Positions 30,612-42,000 of a stretch of 64,000 nucleotides of DNA are shown here, in pieces (position 1 is the stretch's first letter; the number at the start of each line of letters is the position of its first letter). Below the pieces are notes generated by a model. It saw nothing but the letters and a program-made list of their open reading frames with translations, was not told the DNA's origin and ran no database searches. The position numbers were made by a program, and so were the translations under genes. This DNA is from Beroe forskalii (Eukaryota; Ctenophora; Nuda; Beroida; Beroidae), in the NCBI GenBank assembly GCA_011033025.1, contig WFMF01000162.1, positions 62,001 to 126,000 on the forward strand, given 5' to 3'.

Positions 30612-32418
30612 AATAGTTGAGGAGCTTTGTCAATAGTATTTAACCAAGGGGGAGTATTATAGTAATAGTATTGCCACATGTTACGCGTTCCTGTTAGTGT
30701 TTACTGTTTATTGTTGACTATTGTGAAACAGGGGCACGTAGAAGTGTAGAACTAGAAGTATTGGTTATATGAGTCATATCACCCCGAATTCCTTAAATGA
30801 CATCAGCATATTATTATTATGTGGCTGATTTAGTAGTTTAGTTTTATCAAAAGCGTGTGATTAGCAGACGGATTAGCAGGCGGTGGTAAGCACGCGCAGT
30901 GACAGTGGTAGTATTCCTATTGCCTGTCTTTTAAACAAACTTTTAGAACTCAATCTCATGCTGCCGATTTGCATTTTGCATACATGCTTTTAATGCTTAA
31001 CACTTTCAGCTTTCCGACCAAAAGATTTACACTAGAATAGCTTTACTTTCAGACTTTTAGTTGTTGTAGAACAAAGTACTGATTACTGATAGTGATATCT
31101 TACTTGCTCTAAATTAAACTCTGCCCGGAGCTAATAGAATACCAACAAAACTTCTCTAAGTTCATACTTTAACTCTTTCACTATTTAGTTCGAAAACACA
31201 CTTCCGAGTTGCAATTACGGGATTACGATATGTTAGTCGAAGAATTATTATTATGATTATTTCTGAAATTTCTCAAACTTTGAGTTAACTATTTTATCAA
31301 TTTACACTTTAAATTTTAATTCTTAAGTTTTAAATTGCCTGATATTTTCAAATGATAATTTCGGTTTGTGTTATACTGAACGTATTTATCATCCAAAGAT
31401 TTATTTATATCTTGTGTCCTTTGGTCGAGTCAAGGCAGTGGACGTGTCGTGGCGGTAAGGTCCAAATTGGAAATACTGAAATAGCATGTATAACATTAAC
31501 ATATTTGACAGAATATGTCTTGTGCATTGGCCCTTGTGGAACTTCAAGTCCAAGATCAAGATGCCTCATCACTTGTGTTTCAGGGGGACCAAATGTTCAG
31601 AAATGGCCAAAACGCTTTGTTAAAATAATTGTTTGGCAGGTGTCTTTGTTCCTGTTTTAAAGGAGCTTGGCACAGGCAAGCACCAAAGTAAGCTCTTGGA
31701 AAGATGGGTGTGTCAATCTTTGGGTTTGGCCATTTGACCCTCCTAGAACTCGAGGCATGTTCCACACTTCTACGAGGGCAAAACGAAAAACCTATGCCAT
31801 ATGCCAAATATGCGATATGCTATTTTTAATTTGGTCCTTCAAATTCTGTGCATTTCCTCTTGAAGTGGATTCCCCTAACCGTGCGCGTAACCAGGGCCCT
31901 GGTTAGGGCTATGAAGTGGAACACCATGACCAAGCTGAAGCATTGCACTTGCAGGAGGGCTATAGTGTTAAATTGAGATCCTCCTGGAACACGACACAAG
32001 TCGACGCATTTTCCACTTACACATATCCACAAGAAGAGCCTAGGTTCGGCATTTGTCCCATATAACGTCTAGTGTCCCATCTTATATATAAAGTAAAGTC
32101 ACACGTGAATAATGTTTGTATGTGCCGCCGTCCACAATTAAATTTGAGCTTGCCAAGAAAATATCAAGAGAAACGAATGCAAAAGGGAGAAATGAGGCGC
32201 CGTTGCTATGGAAACCAATTTTTGTGCACGTGCTGATTATAATCAGTTCTATGCGAGTGCTTTCTATTACGCTACTACTGTTAAATGCTGTGCTGACATA
32301 GTTTTTGACAATTTGACGTATTCTTTACTTCAAATTCAAGATCTCAAGGTGGAGAAAGGACATGACTTGAACAACGGAGGATATTTCAGATGAATTGTTT
32401 TATGTAACAGAGTTTGGC
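30612..32418. other. Intergenic DNA, mostly unassigned
   Basis: A palindromic TAACCAGGGCCCTGGTTA sits at about 31889-31906; a related ACCAG..CCCTGG block recurs at 33670-33730. A short frame at 31352-31660 starts with a hydrophobic stretch but has no supporting features. Confidence 0.45.
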
Positions 32419-32426
32419 AGATAATC

Positions 32427-32515
32427 TTGCCAGACGTTGCCTGCCCCATATTTTTTTCTGCGAGTCGGGGCGCGCGCGCTTCGCGCGCGCGAGGGGGCCA
32501 GGCAACGCCTGGCAA
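32427..32515. mobile_element. Very small hAT-like MITE, 89 bp, 8-bp target duplication
   Basis: TIRs TTGCCAGACGTTGCCTGCCC and the reverse complement of GGCCAGGCAACGCCTGGCAA are flanked by exact AGATAATC at 32419-32426 and 32516-32523. The centre is a GC palindrome, GCGCGCGCTTCGCGCGCGC. Confidence 0.75.
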
Positions 32516-32523
32516 AGATAATC

Positions 32524-34860
32524 AATGCTGAGTCGGTGATAACAATAGTACTATAGTAGCTATAGTTTCGAAATTAGTCGTTTAGTTTACAAAAGTGTAC
32601 AATTCAATCGAGTCGAATATAGGTGTAGCAGATTACGAAGACAGTTCCTGGCCTGGATTAATGTAAACGAAACAAAATGGTCCAATGTCAGTATCAGTAG
32701 GTATGGGAATTAACATAAACTTCTTGCAATCAAAACGGAACGCTGGAACAAAACTCACATGGTTTAGCATAACTTACACTAACCGACGCGTTCTATTTTC
32801 CACTCTGCTCCTTCATAAAATTGAATAATGATTTAATTGATTCCGTTACGAGTAAATTTTGATTTAATTGGAATTTTTGATGCGGTAAGAAGTATCCAAT
32901 CAATTTGAATGGTAGTTTTTAAAATTTGCGAACGAGGTGCTGCGTAGCTGTGTGATCTGTGTATATGTAGGCCATACGGGCCTGCTAGTCTTTAATATAA
33001 AGGAAAGAGGGGAATTTCTCAGTACCCTCCGCCCTTGATGAATAACTGAACCAAATGGAGATGAAACGCCGCATTTTTTTTGCAGGGTGGTAGAAAAATG
33101 GATTTCGGTGTCGACGATCATTTCAAAATTCGTATTGATGCTTTACTTTTTTCGTAATTGACGTCCAAAGTTGGAAAAAGCATCGCGAAAAACAAGGTTG
33201 AGAATTGCTCTTAATGCAGCTCAATTCACAAGTTGCGCGCGTTGCTATGCAAGGTGCAAGGTGCAAGTGCACTTACTCCATGTTACGGAGCCTTATTTTG
33301 CGCGCGCAAGCGCGCCTCTTCAGAGAAGCGCGAACAAACAGGGACACGTAACATGTGGTAAACGTGCACGCGCGCACCACTTTCACGATGCAGTTGCCAT
33401 TTCGTCGCTTGCTCTTTTTGAAACGTTTTAACTGTTGAAAATCACAACTTACGTTCGGAACGGAATTTTCGAGTTCGGTAAAAAAAAATTGGCCGAGGAT
33501 CTATCAACGTTTCCTACAAGAGATTCAAACGGCAAGAAAATAAAAGGTTTGATTATTTCATTCAAATACTTCACACTGGATGAAACTATCCTTCTATACC
33601 TCACACTGGCGTCAACTATACTTCACACTGTCCTTCTGGTATGTCTCCCATATAAACGGCTTTGCCCTAACCAGCGCCCTGGTTTCGCGCACGGAGTGCG
33701 CGGCGCGGCAAGCCGCTAAACCAGGGCCCTATTTCTCACTAACAGTTGGTCGTTTTGACGTGTCGATTTGACACGTCAAAACGACCATCCAGGAAAATGG
33801 CGCCGCGCCGTACGTTCATAGTAATTTCTCAGTTTTCATCCAAACACTGACCAATTATGTCAGCATTGGATAGCTGACTTCATATGAAGTACCAACAAAT
33901 CACTTCATACTAGATGGATTTCACCCATCCCTAGCGCGCAACACTCGGAAATTTGGAGGGTCGTGCGGAGAAAAATGGTGAAAAATGGCGCGCGGCGGAG
34001 GGTAGGGTAAAATCCTACTAACTTCATACACATTTCCTTCTTGCTTCCAAGTTTATCTAACCAAGTCTTCTTCCACTTATTCCCTTTAAATGTACCTATC
34101 CAAGGATCTGGGTGAGGAATACCATTCGTTTCTATATCTTTTTAAATTATATTAGTGAAAGACTTTATTGCTTTTTTGAGTTTCGTCTACATCAGCCTAT
34201 TTTACCATTGAAAGAACAGTTTTTCGGTTAGCTCTGTTTATTTATTTTATTTATTTATTTATAGATAAGTTGTACTTCATGAGGTCATGATATATGTATA
34301 GTTTTCATAATACCTCTATAGGAAGTAAGTTTTTTTAAACTCATTTAAGGCACTGTTTTGAGGGCAAATAGTGTCCATGAATGTGATTTTTTCTTTCCAA
34401 GCTATATATACCTCTTAATGCCTTATTATTTTGAGCTTTCATTTCATTGCCGACTTCATTCTCTACAAAATGAATTTTCTGTCTCCACAAAATGTAGTTT
34501 CTGTCGTTTTCAATTTGTAAGCTAATTTATGCTGAAAATTTCACCTAGTTTTTGGTGTCTATTTGAGGCAAAATATTTCCCACTTTATACTAATAAAACA
34601 AATAATTTTAATAAAACAAATAATTTACATTTTGTAGCACATTACACCATGATTCAAACACAAATTCCTTTGATCATATAACAATTGTGATTTTAAGTAG
34701 TTGGATACTTGGTTGATGAGAGACCTAGCATTTAATTAGCAATTAATAAAGTAATAATTTAAAATTAAAAAAGGGGAGACAGACAGCCCATTATCATAAA
34801 AACAAATTAAAAGATACGGGGACCCTACCATGCTGGTCCAAAACTTACAACACAACACAT
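32524..34860. other. Intergenic DNA with small inverted repeats, no gene recognised
   Basis: AT-rich, with CpG-rich patches at 33230-33400 and 33690-33720. Short frames have no support. Confidence 0.45.
33747..33787. repeat. Perfect hairpin, 18-bp arms, 5-nt loop
   Basis: TGGTCGTTTTGACGTGTC, loop GATTT, then the exact reverse complement. It lies next to a second imperfect inverted repeat (ACCAGCGCCCTGG..CCAGGGCCC at 33671-33730), so both may be parts of one MITE. Confidence 0.85.
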
Positions 34861-35084
34861 ATTAAATTAACTAACTGAGATAGGGACGTAAGTGCAATGA
34901 CACCCCCTAAGGGGACAAAGTGCTGATGGTACAGTTGGAATGATAGTAGAGCCAGAATCTAGAGTTACCTATTCCTAAGGATTTACCTCATCATCAAACC
35001 TATCTTCATCATCCCACACCAACATCGAACCTAAACTCAACTTCTCTCATCTGGTCAGGTGTTGTTTTTTATATTTGTTTTGTT

Positions 35085-36055
35085 ATGGAATCCCAATGCC
35101 CTAACTGTGAATCTCTCACAGAACAATGTAAACAACTCAAATCAGAAGTTGCTATGTTAAATAAGAAAATTGATGACCTTATTGAACTTATATTCGTGAA
35201 AAAGCTGATCAAACTTCCCAAACAGATCCTTGTCAGACTAATGTAGAGTCACAGCCAACAACCCCACAATCTCACACTTCATCTGGAGTTCAAACTGACC
35301 CAATGATAACCACCTCTACATTCACTAGCACTGATCATGGTGATCTAGCTGAATCCCCAGAAACATCATCAGATGCTTTGTTTAACCTTTTTTGTCAGGC
35401 AAGTGAGTCTCAGGGCATACTTAATCATATCACAGAACATGATCAACTTCCTTATGATCTCTTGCCAGATCATCCATTTCAGAATTTTGATCTCAATCTA
35501 TTGGACATAGAAACATCATTCACAAGATCGCATGCCAATCGGTCCACTGTGTACTATGGTCAGTATCCATACTCTTATGGACACTACCCACACACCATGC
35601 CCTCTGCCCCTCCCACTAGTTATCTGAGCAAAATTTTAGATCACCTCCATCAGTTACTTCCTGCTTTCAGTACAACAGTATCTTAATAACTACTGTAATG
35701 CTTCTGATAATATTGGTTTTCATAGTGACAATGAATCTGAAATAGTCACCCACTGAAATTGCCACTATATCTTTAGGGGAATCAAGAGGCAAAATTCAGG
35801 TCAACCTCAGATCCTGAAAACACATCCTATGAGGTCAATGTTAACCATGGAGACATTTTTCTGATGAGCAAAGCTTCCCAGCATGTTTTGAGCACTGTAT
35901 TCTCCCTGGAGCAAGTGACCACGGATCAGTATCACCTTCCGTCTCCTGAGCCCCCTTATGAACCCACCCCAGCACTCACCCTTCTCCCCAGGATGGTGAC
36001 AACATTATCCCTGACTCTTCTAATTTTTTTTTTTTCCCCCCTGGCACCCAAATAG
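35085..36055 (+). pseudogene. Decayed element ORF: coiled coil plus AlkB-like 2OG-Fe(II) dioxygenase domain
   Basis: It starts at ATG 35085 with MESQCPNCESLTEQC and a heptad-like KSEVAMLNKKIDDL. A frameshift follows near 35190, then a long frame to 35686 ending in YYGQYPYSYG and SYLSKILDHLHQLLPAF. After a further frameshift comes GFHSDNESEIV (HxD at 35721-35729) and a stop. In another frame IATISLGESR (35756-35785) and then NHGDIFLMSKASQHV (35843-35887) follow, with a 1-nt loss just before the codon for the expected distal His (about 35893). HxD, SLG-x-R and HGD-(I/L)-(F/L)-x-M are the hallmark blocks of AlkB dioxygenases. The upstream coiled coil and multiple frame breaks suggest a mobile-element protein, now dead. 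Confidence 0.7.
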
Positions 36056-36594
36056 AAATGGGAGAACTTTTATTGTGAAACATTAAAATCTGAGGAAGTA
36101 GGAAACATATATTTCGGCTAGGATTTAGATCTAGCTTTCGCCAAATCTTGAAAAATGTATCTACTCTGGGCATAAAGTTGCCATTCCACTTAATATAGTA
36201 ATATGGAAATCAGAAAAGCATTGTAATCACTAATCACTAATTAAGTAATTACTTAATTAGAACAACATTCGTACATAGATTTACGTTGATTGAGTACCCT
36301 CCTGCATGCTTTGATAAAGTCGACTGATGTCGCTTCAAACTGGTCCTTGATCAAGTTACATCCGATCAACCCTTCAAAATTTGGCACACGACAGCATTTT
36401 ACATTGACTGTGCCCCTTTTTAATTTCATCGGTATTGGTTGTGTTGTTGACACTAGGTTGATTTTTGGAAGCTTTCAAGTAGCATGTGCTAATCATCTTC
36501 AGTGCTTTCATTAGAATTAATACTTTATAGCTGATTTTAAATGTCAATGTCAAGTGATGTCAAAATATACTGCATTGTTGGTGCGATGCGATGC
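36056..36594. other. Intergenic DNA, nothing recognised
   Basis: Directly 3' of the AlkB-like remnant. I see no reverse transcriptase, integrase or repeat end. Confidence 0.5.
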
Positions 36595-36597
36595 TAA

Positions 36598-36997
36598 GGG
36601 GCCATCCAGAAATGAGCTCATCACTTGGGTATGTATGTATGTTTCGGTAATGATGAGGTAGTGATGAGGTAGTATGTATGTAGGTTTGCAAAATGATGAT
36701 GAGCTCGTCACTACAGGGAAATTTTGACATCAACCACTCGTTGTAAAATTGACCATACCGGTACACTAAATGTAGCATCGGGAACATTTTCAATTTGAAT
36801 AAATAAGTTAGATGATCTAACCAAAATTGCAGTTGTGACGCCACTTCAGCCTTTCATATTGGATGAGTTACGTAACATAAATCTTGAAATGATGAGATGA
36901 GGTTGGGCTATGTATGTATCTTTTCCAAATGATGAGGTAGTATGTATGTATGTTCAAAAAAGGCCGGTTTTTGATGAGCTCATTTCTGGATGGCCCC
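36598..36997. mobile_element. PIF/Harbinger-like MITE, 400 bp, TAA target duplication
   Basis: Perfect 26-bp TIRs beginning GGGGCCATCCAGAAATGAGC lie between TAA at 36595-36597 and 36998-37000. Subterminal ATGATGAGGTAGTATGTATG motifs occur in both halves. GGGGCC termini plus a TWA duplication fit PIF/Harbinger. It is non-coding. Confidence 0.8.
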
Positions 36998-37129
36998 TAA
37001 AGATACGAATTATGATGTCAATTGTCAAAATCGATTGTTGTGTACTTGAAGTGATGCCATTTTGGACTGATGGACTGGTGTCAATGTGCTATAAATGATG
37101 TCAAAAGATTATACTGGTGTCAACATGCA

Positions 37130-39090
37130 TACTGATTTAACCATGCATACTGATGTCAACATGGAGATTGATTCCAATATTAAGACTGGTGTCAACATCT
37201 AAACAGGTGTCAACCTTCAGACTGGTGTCAACATTTAGACTGGTGTCAATATTTAGACTTGTGTCAACATTTCGACTGGTATCGACACTTAGACTGGTGT
37301 TAACATTTAGACTGATGTCAACATTTAGACTGGTGTCAAAATTAAAACTGGTGTCAACATTTGGACTGGTGTCAACATTTAGACTGGTTTCAACATTTAT
37401 ACTGTTGTTAACATTTAGACTGGTGTCAACATTCAGACTGGTGTCAACATTTAGACTGGTGTCAACATTTAGACTGCACCGGTGTCAACATTTAGACTGG
37501 TGTCAAGATTAAGACTGGTGTCAACATTTAGACTGGTGTCGATATTAAGACAGGCGTCACCATTTAGACTGGTGTCAACATTTAGGCTGGTGTCAAAATT
37601 TAGACTGGTGTGAAGATTTAGGCTGGTGTCAACATTTAGACTGGTGTGAAGATTTAGGCTGGTGTCAACATTTAGACTGGTGTAAATATTTAGACTGGTG
37701 TCAACATTTAATCTGGTGTCAACATTGAGACTGGTGTCAACATTTAGATTGGTGTAGACATTCAGACTGGTGTCAACATTTAGACTGGTGTCAACATTTA
37801 GACCGGTGTCAACATTGAGACTGGTGCCAACATTCAATCTGGTGTCAACATTAAGACTGGTGTCAAAATTTAGATTGGTGTCAACATTCAGACTGGTGTC
37901 AACATTTAGACTGGTATCAACATTCAGACTGGTGTCAATATTCAGACTGGTGTCAACATTCAGGCTCATGGTTTCAACATTTAGAATGGTGTCAACATTT
38001 AGACTGCACTGGTGTCAACATTTAGACTGGTGTCAAGATTTAGTCTGGTGTCAACATTCAGACTGGCGTCAAGTCAATATTCAGACTGGTGTCAACATTA
38101 AGACTGGTGTCAATATGAAGACAGGCGTCAACATTTAGACTGGTGTGAACATTTAGGCTGGTGTCAACATTTAGACTGGTGTCAACATTCAGACTGGTGT
38201 CAACATTTAGATTGGTGTTAACATTTAGACTGATGTCGACATTCAGACTGGTATCAACATTTAGACTAGTGTCAACATTTAGACTGGTGTAAACATTTAG
38301 ACTGGTGTAAACATTTAGACTGGTGTCAACGTTTAGATTGGTGTCAACGTTCTGGCTCATGGTTTCAACATTTAGACGGTGTCAACATTTAGACTGGTGT
38401 CAATATTTAGAATGGTGTCAACATTTAGACTGGTGTCAACTGTTAGACTGGTGTAAACACTGAGACTGGTTCCAACATTTAGACTGGTGTCAACATTCAG
38501 ACTGGTGTCAACATGTAGACTGGTGTCAACATTAAGACTAGTTTAGACATTCAGACTGGTGTCAACATTTAGACTGGTGTCAACATTTAGACTGGTGTTA
38601 ACATTTAGATCGGTGTCGAAATTCAGACTGGTAACATTTAGACTGGTGTCAACATTTAGACTGGTGTCAACATTTAGACTGGTGTCAACATTAAGCCTGG
38701 CATGGTGTCAACATTTAGACTGGTGTCAACCTTTAGACTGGTGTTAACATTTAGACTGGTATCGACTACCATACTGGTGTCATGATTTAGACTGGTGTCA
38801 ACATTAAGACTGGTGTCAATATAAAGACTGGTGTCAATATTTAGAATGGTGTCAACATTTAGACTGGTGCCAGCATGTAGACTGGTGTCAACTGTTAGAC
38901 TGGTGTCAGCATTGAGACTGGTTCAGTGGTTCCAACAATCCAACATTTATACTGGTGTCAACATTTATACTTGTGTCAACATTTAGACTGGTGTCAACAT
39001 TTAAACTGATGTTGTCAATTTAGACTGGTTTCAACATTCAATCTACAATTTGACACTAGTCTACATTGACACCAATCTACATGTTTGAAA
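37130..39090. repeat. 18-bp minisatellite, about 2 kb
   Basis: More than 100 imperfect copies of ACTGGTGTCAACATTTAG. Because 18 is divisible by 3, both strands stay open for long runs (VSTFRL repeats on +, NVDTSL repeats on -). Those frames are not genes. A few units near the end are inverted (39040-39090). Confidence 0.95.
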
Positions 39091-42000
39091 CCAGTCCAAA
39101 ATTGATGATCTTAATTTTTAGTTGATAATTTTCTGCCGTCATTTAACATCCAATGGCGGTGATTTGTCCCTTATTTTCTTTCCCTTTTCGTCTTTACCTC
39201 TGATGTTGATCATCAATCAAACACGAATGACGGATATCTTCATGAGAAAACTCACATTGACATCTGAAACGCGTCCGGTCGACACACGACTCTCCCACTC
39301 TGACATGGTCTGACATTCATTCCAAACACAGGCCCACCCTTCCTTTGACTAGGAAATAATTGCTGTTGTGCTCCTCAATCTATTTTCCATTATACCGCGG
39401 CAAATAATTTATCTTTATTTATGAAGGGTTTTCGCCTTTTCATGGTGAGTATATTGAAATCCTGTTTTAAGTAGTAAACTAGCACCTTTTTGTCGTCAAT
39501 GATGGGCGTCCAGTTCCTGGATGATGAGGTACGAAAATAATTATAGGCCACAACACTTCGAAATCTTGAAAATATAAAACATTTATATCAACCTTAAAAT
39601 AACCTGAAATAGCTCTATATTTTTTCTCTTTGGTTTTAAGGGAAATTTTCTTTGAATAATTTGAATCTTTGTTATCTTCTTATTTTTATGTCCTGAAATA
39701 ATTCATAGAATTTTTCCGCATTTTTCACATTCATGGAAAAATGAAAAAAAGTTCACTGAACTAAATCTGATACAATGATAGTCTGATACAATGGCAGATT
39801 TCGCAAAAATAAATCTAGGGTCATTTTCGTCTAGGGCCATTTGGAAAATCTCAAAATTGCATTGAGAATCATGGTCCTATTGAATGACCAAGACTGGCAT
39901 TGCCAAAATTCTTCATTTAAGAAGTTTGCAGACGCATTGGGAGAGAGGAAGGAGTCTAAAATTCCCAACATTTTACTGGCTGATCAGCTCAGTGTTCTTG
40001 AATTACGACGTCAACCAATATTTTTAGTTATCACTCGATGTTGGTGAAAGTCGAGAGGACCGAAGTGAATGAATTTCCAGTACTTATAAAATCAATAAAT
40101 CAGACAAACTTACAGGTATTGCTTGAAAGATATTCCTCAGTGAGCGCTCAGCATTACTTGAGTCATTGAACGCGACGCTTTTGACTGCTGCCCTACAATC
40201 TGCATTATGAGTCATTACCGTCCCCTCTCTTACGACAGCTTTTGACTGCTTCCCGAGTGTGAAGTGTCTAGCGAGTTCCACTTCCGAGTTGGAGCCGCGT
40301 GATTTACTGCCCTCACGGCTCACGTGGCACCACTTCACTGCCTCCTGCAGTCCAAATCACCAGTAAATTATAATTATTAGCTGAGCAGCAAGTCCCCCTG
40401 CCGGGCATCTTCCAGCCTCCCCACTCCTCCTCCTCCTCTACTCCTCCTTCTCTTCCTCCTCTTACCTCTCTCTCTTCTCCCCCTCTTCTTCTGGAGTGTC
40501 TCGAGGAGTCCTGCGCCGGAGAGCGCAGCGTAGGTTCCAAGACAGCACGTGAATTAGAGGGAGTCTCTGCAGCGTTCAGTGCTCTCTCCCTCATTAAACA
40601 TGACGTAGAGTGGGGTATGTCAAGTGGTTTGCTGTCTGCAGGAGGGCTGTTGTCTGCACCATGTGATACACACTGTTTGTGTGTGTGTGTGTGGTGGAGG
40701 AGAGCTAGAGAGAGAGCTGCTGGAGAGGTAATGACGCTAACAGGAGAGGAGGAGGAGGAGGGGTGATTAACACAGCACACATTACCATGGTTGAGAGATT
40801 ACGATCTGTAGTCGCGGTGAGGAGACGGCTCCCCTAACTTCTACCCGTATTGTCGGGAGGAGAGGTCGAGTGAACAAGGAGAGTTGGGGGAGCTCACATG
40901 CTGAGAATTGGGTGGTCTCGGGAACCCATGTCTGCTTGCAATCACTATTAACACACTCCCCTCCCCGGTAAATCGGCATGTGCAACCTCGCCACATTCCA
41001 GTGCTGGAATTAACGTGTGATTGCAATCATCGCACGCCCTGCATGTGCAAGCAGTTTTAGCGGGGTGACATACATCATATCCCATAGATAGCGTTCCATC
41101 ACGCATAGCGTTGAGTTGTGAACTTGGGCAATTGTGGCATCTCCCCCTGTTAAATTGATTAGATGAAATGCCAAGGTGTTGAGTGTTAAGTGGGTAAGTA
41201 GCTGTCGATAAATAGATCTTAATGAGGGAATGTGCGGGGGTCACGTGGATACGTGAAGTTCTTTCGAATCTTTGAGTCTTGAAAATTTCTCAAGGAAGCC
41301 GGAGTAAGTGGATGTAAGGAAGCCTGAATTATCCGATATCATGTCATGAAAACTATTTAATGATTATGTACTGAGTGTCGGATGGGCTGTTCTTGCCTGC
41401 AAGCAGCTTCAAAGGTTTCCCTAGATTCCACAATGAATCACCAGATTTTATTAAAAGCTATTAATTTTGAATTTCTTGAATGACTCAACAGTTTTTAGAA
41501 CTTGGCAAGGTACCGACAAGGGCCGTTATGTGTGTGTTCAATATTCCTAAGAATTAAGAATGCCGAATTATTCCCCGATATGTTTTCCCTTCATTCCCAT
41601 GAGTAGTACTCAATGTACAAAATGATTAAAAAGCATCTGTTTGGTTATCATGAATGATTTTTCACCAAAGTTATTTTTCCTTTCTGAAAGTTCTTCATTT
41701 CTTATCTTGTTATCAAAGCAATTTATCGCCAGAAAGCTGTAAAACAGCCAAGTTTTCTGATCATCTTCGGAACGTCAATTCTTCATGTATGTCAGTGTTA
41801 AGTGTAACCATGGAATTGTCAAAATTCACCAAATTCCCCTCCTAATTCTCCCTGAATTCTGCCGAAATAGAGAATGTCCTCACGTGCGGTCCTGTGAACC
41901 TACTTCCAATGAATCACAATTCATTCCGAGCCTCCGAAAGGAACTTAGATTTATACTAGTGGTTCAGCGCATGTTTTATAACAAAGGCCCTGCCTCTTAC

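Noticed and set aside
37153..38360. Long frames on both strands with VSTFRL and NVDTSL repeats
   Set aside because: 18-bp minisatellite read in multiple-of-three steps.
40313..40780. 155-residue minus-strand Ser/Glu-rich frame
   Set aside because: Low-complexity CCTCCT/CTCTTC tract; no domain or splice evidence.
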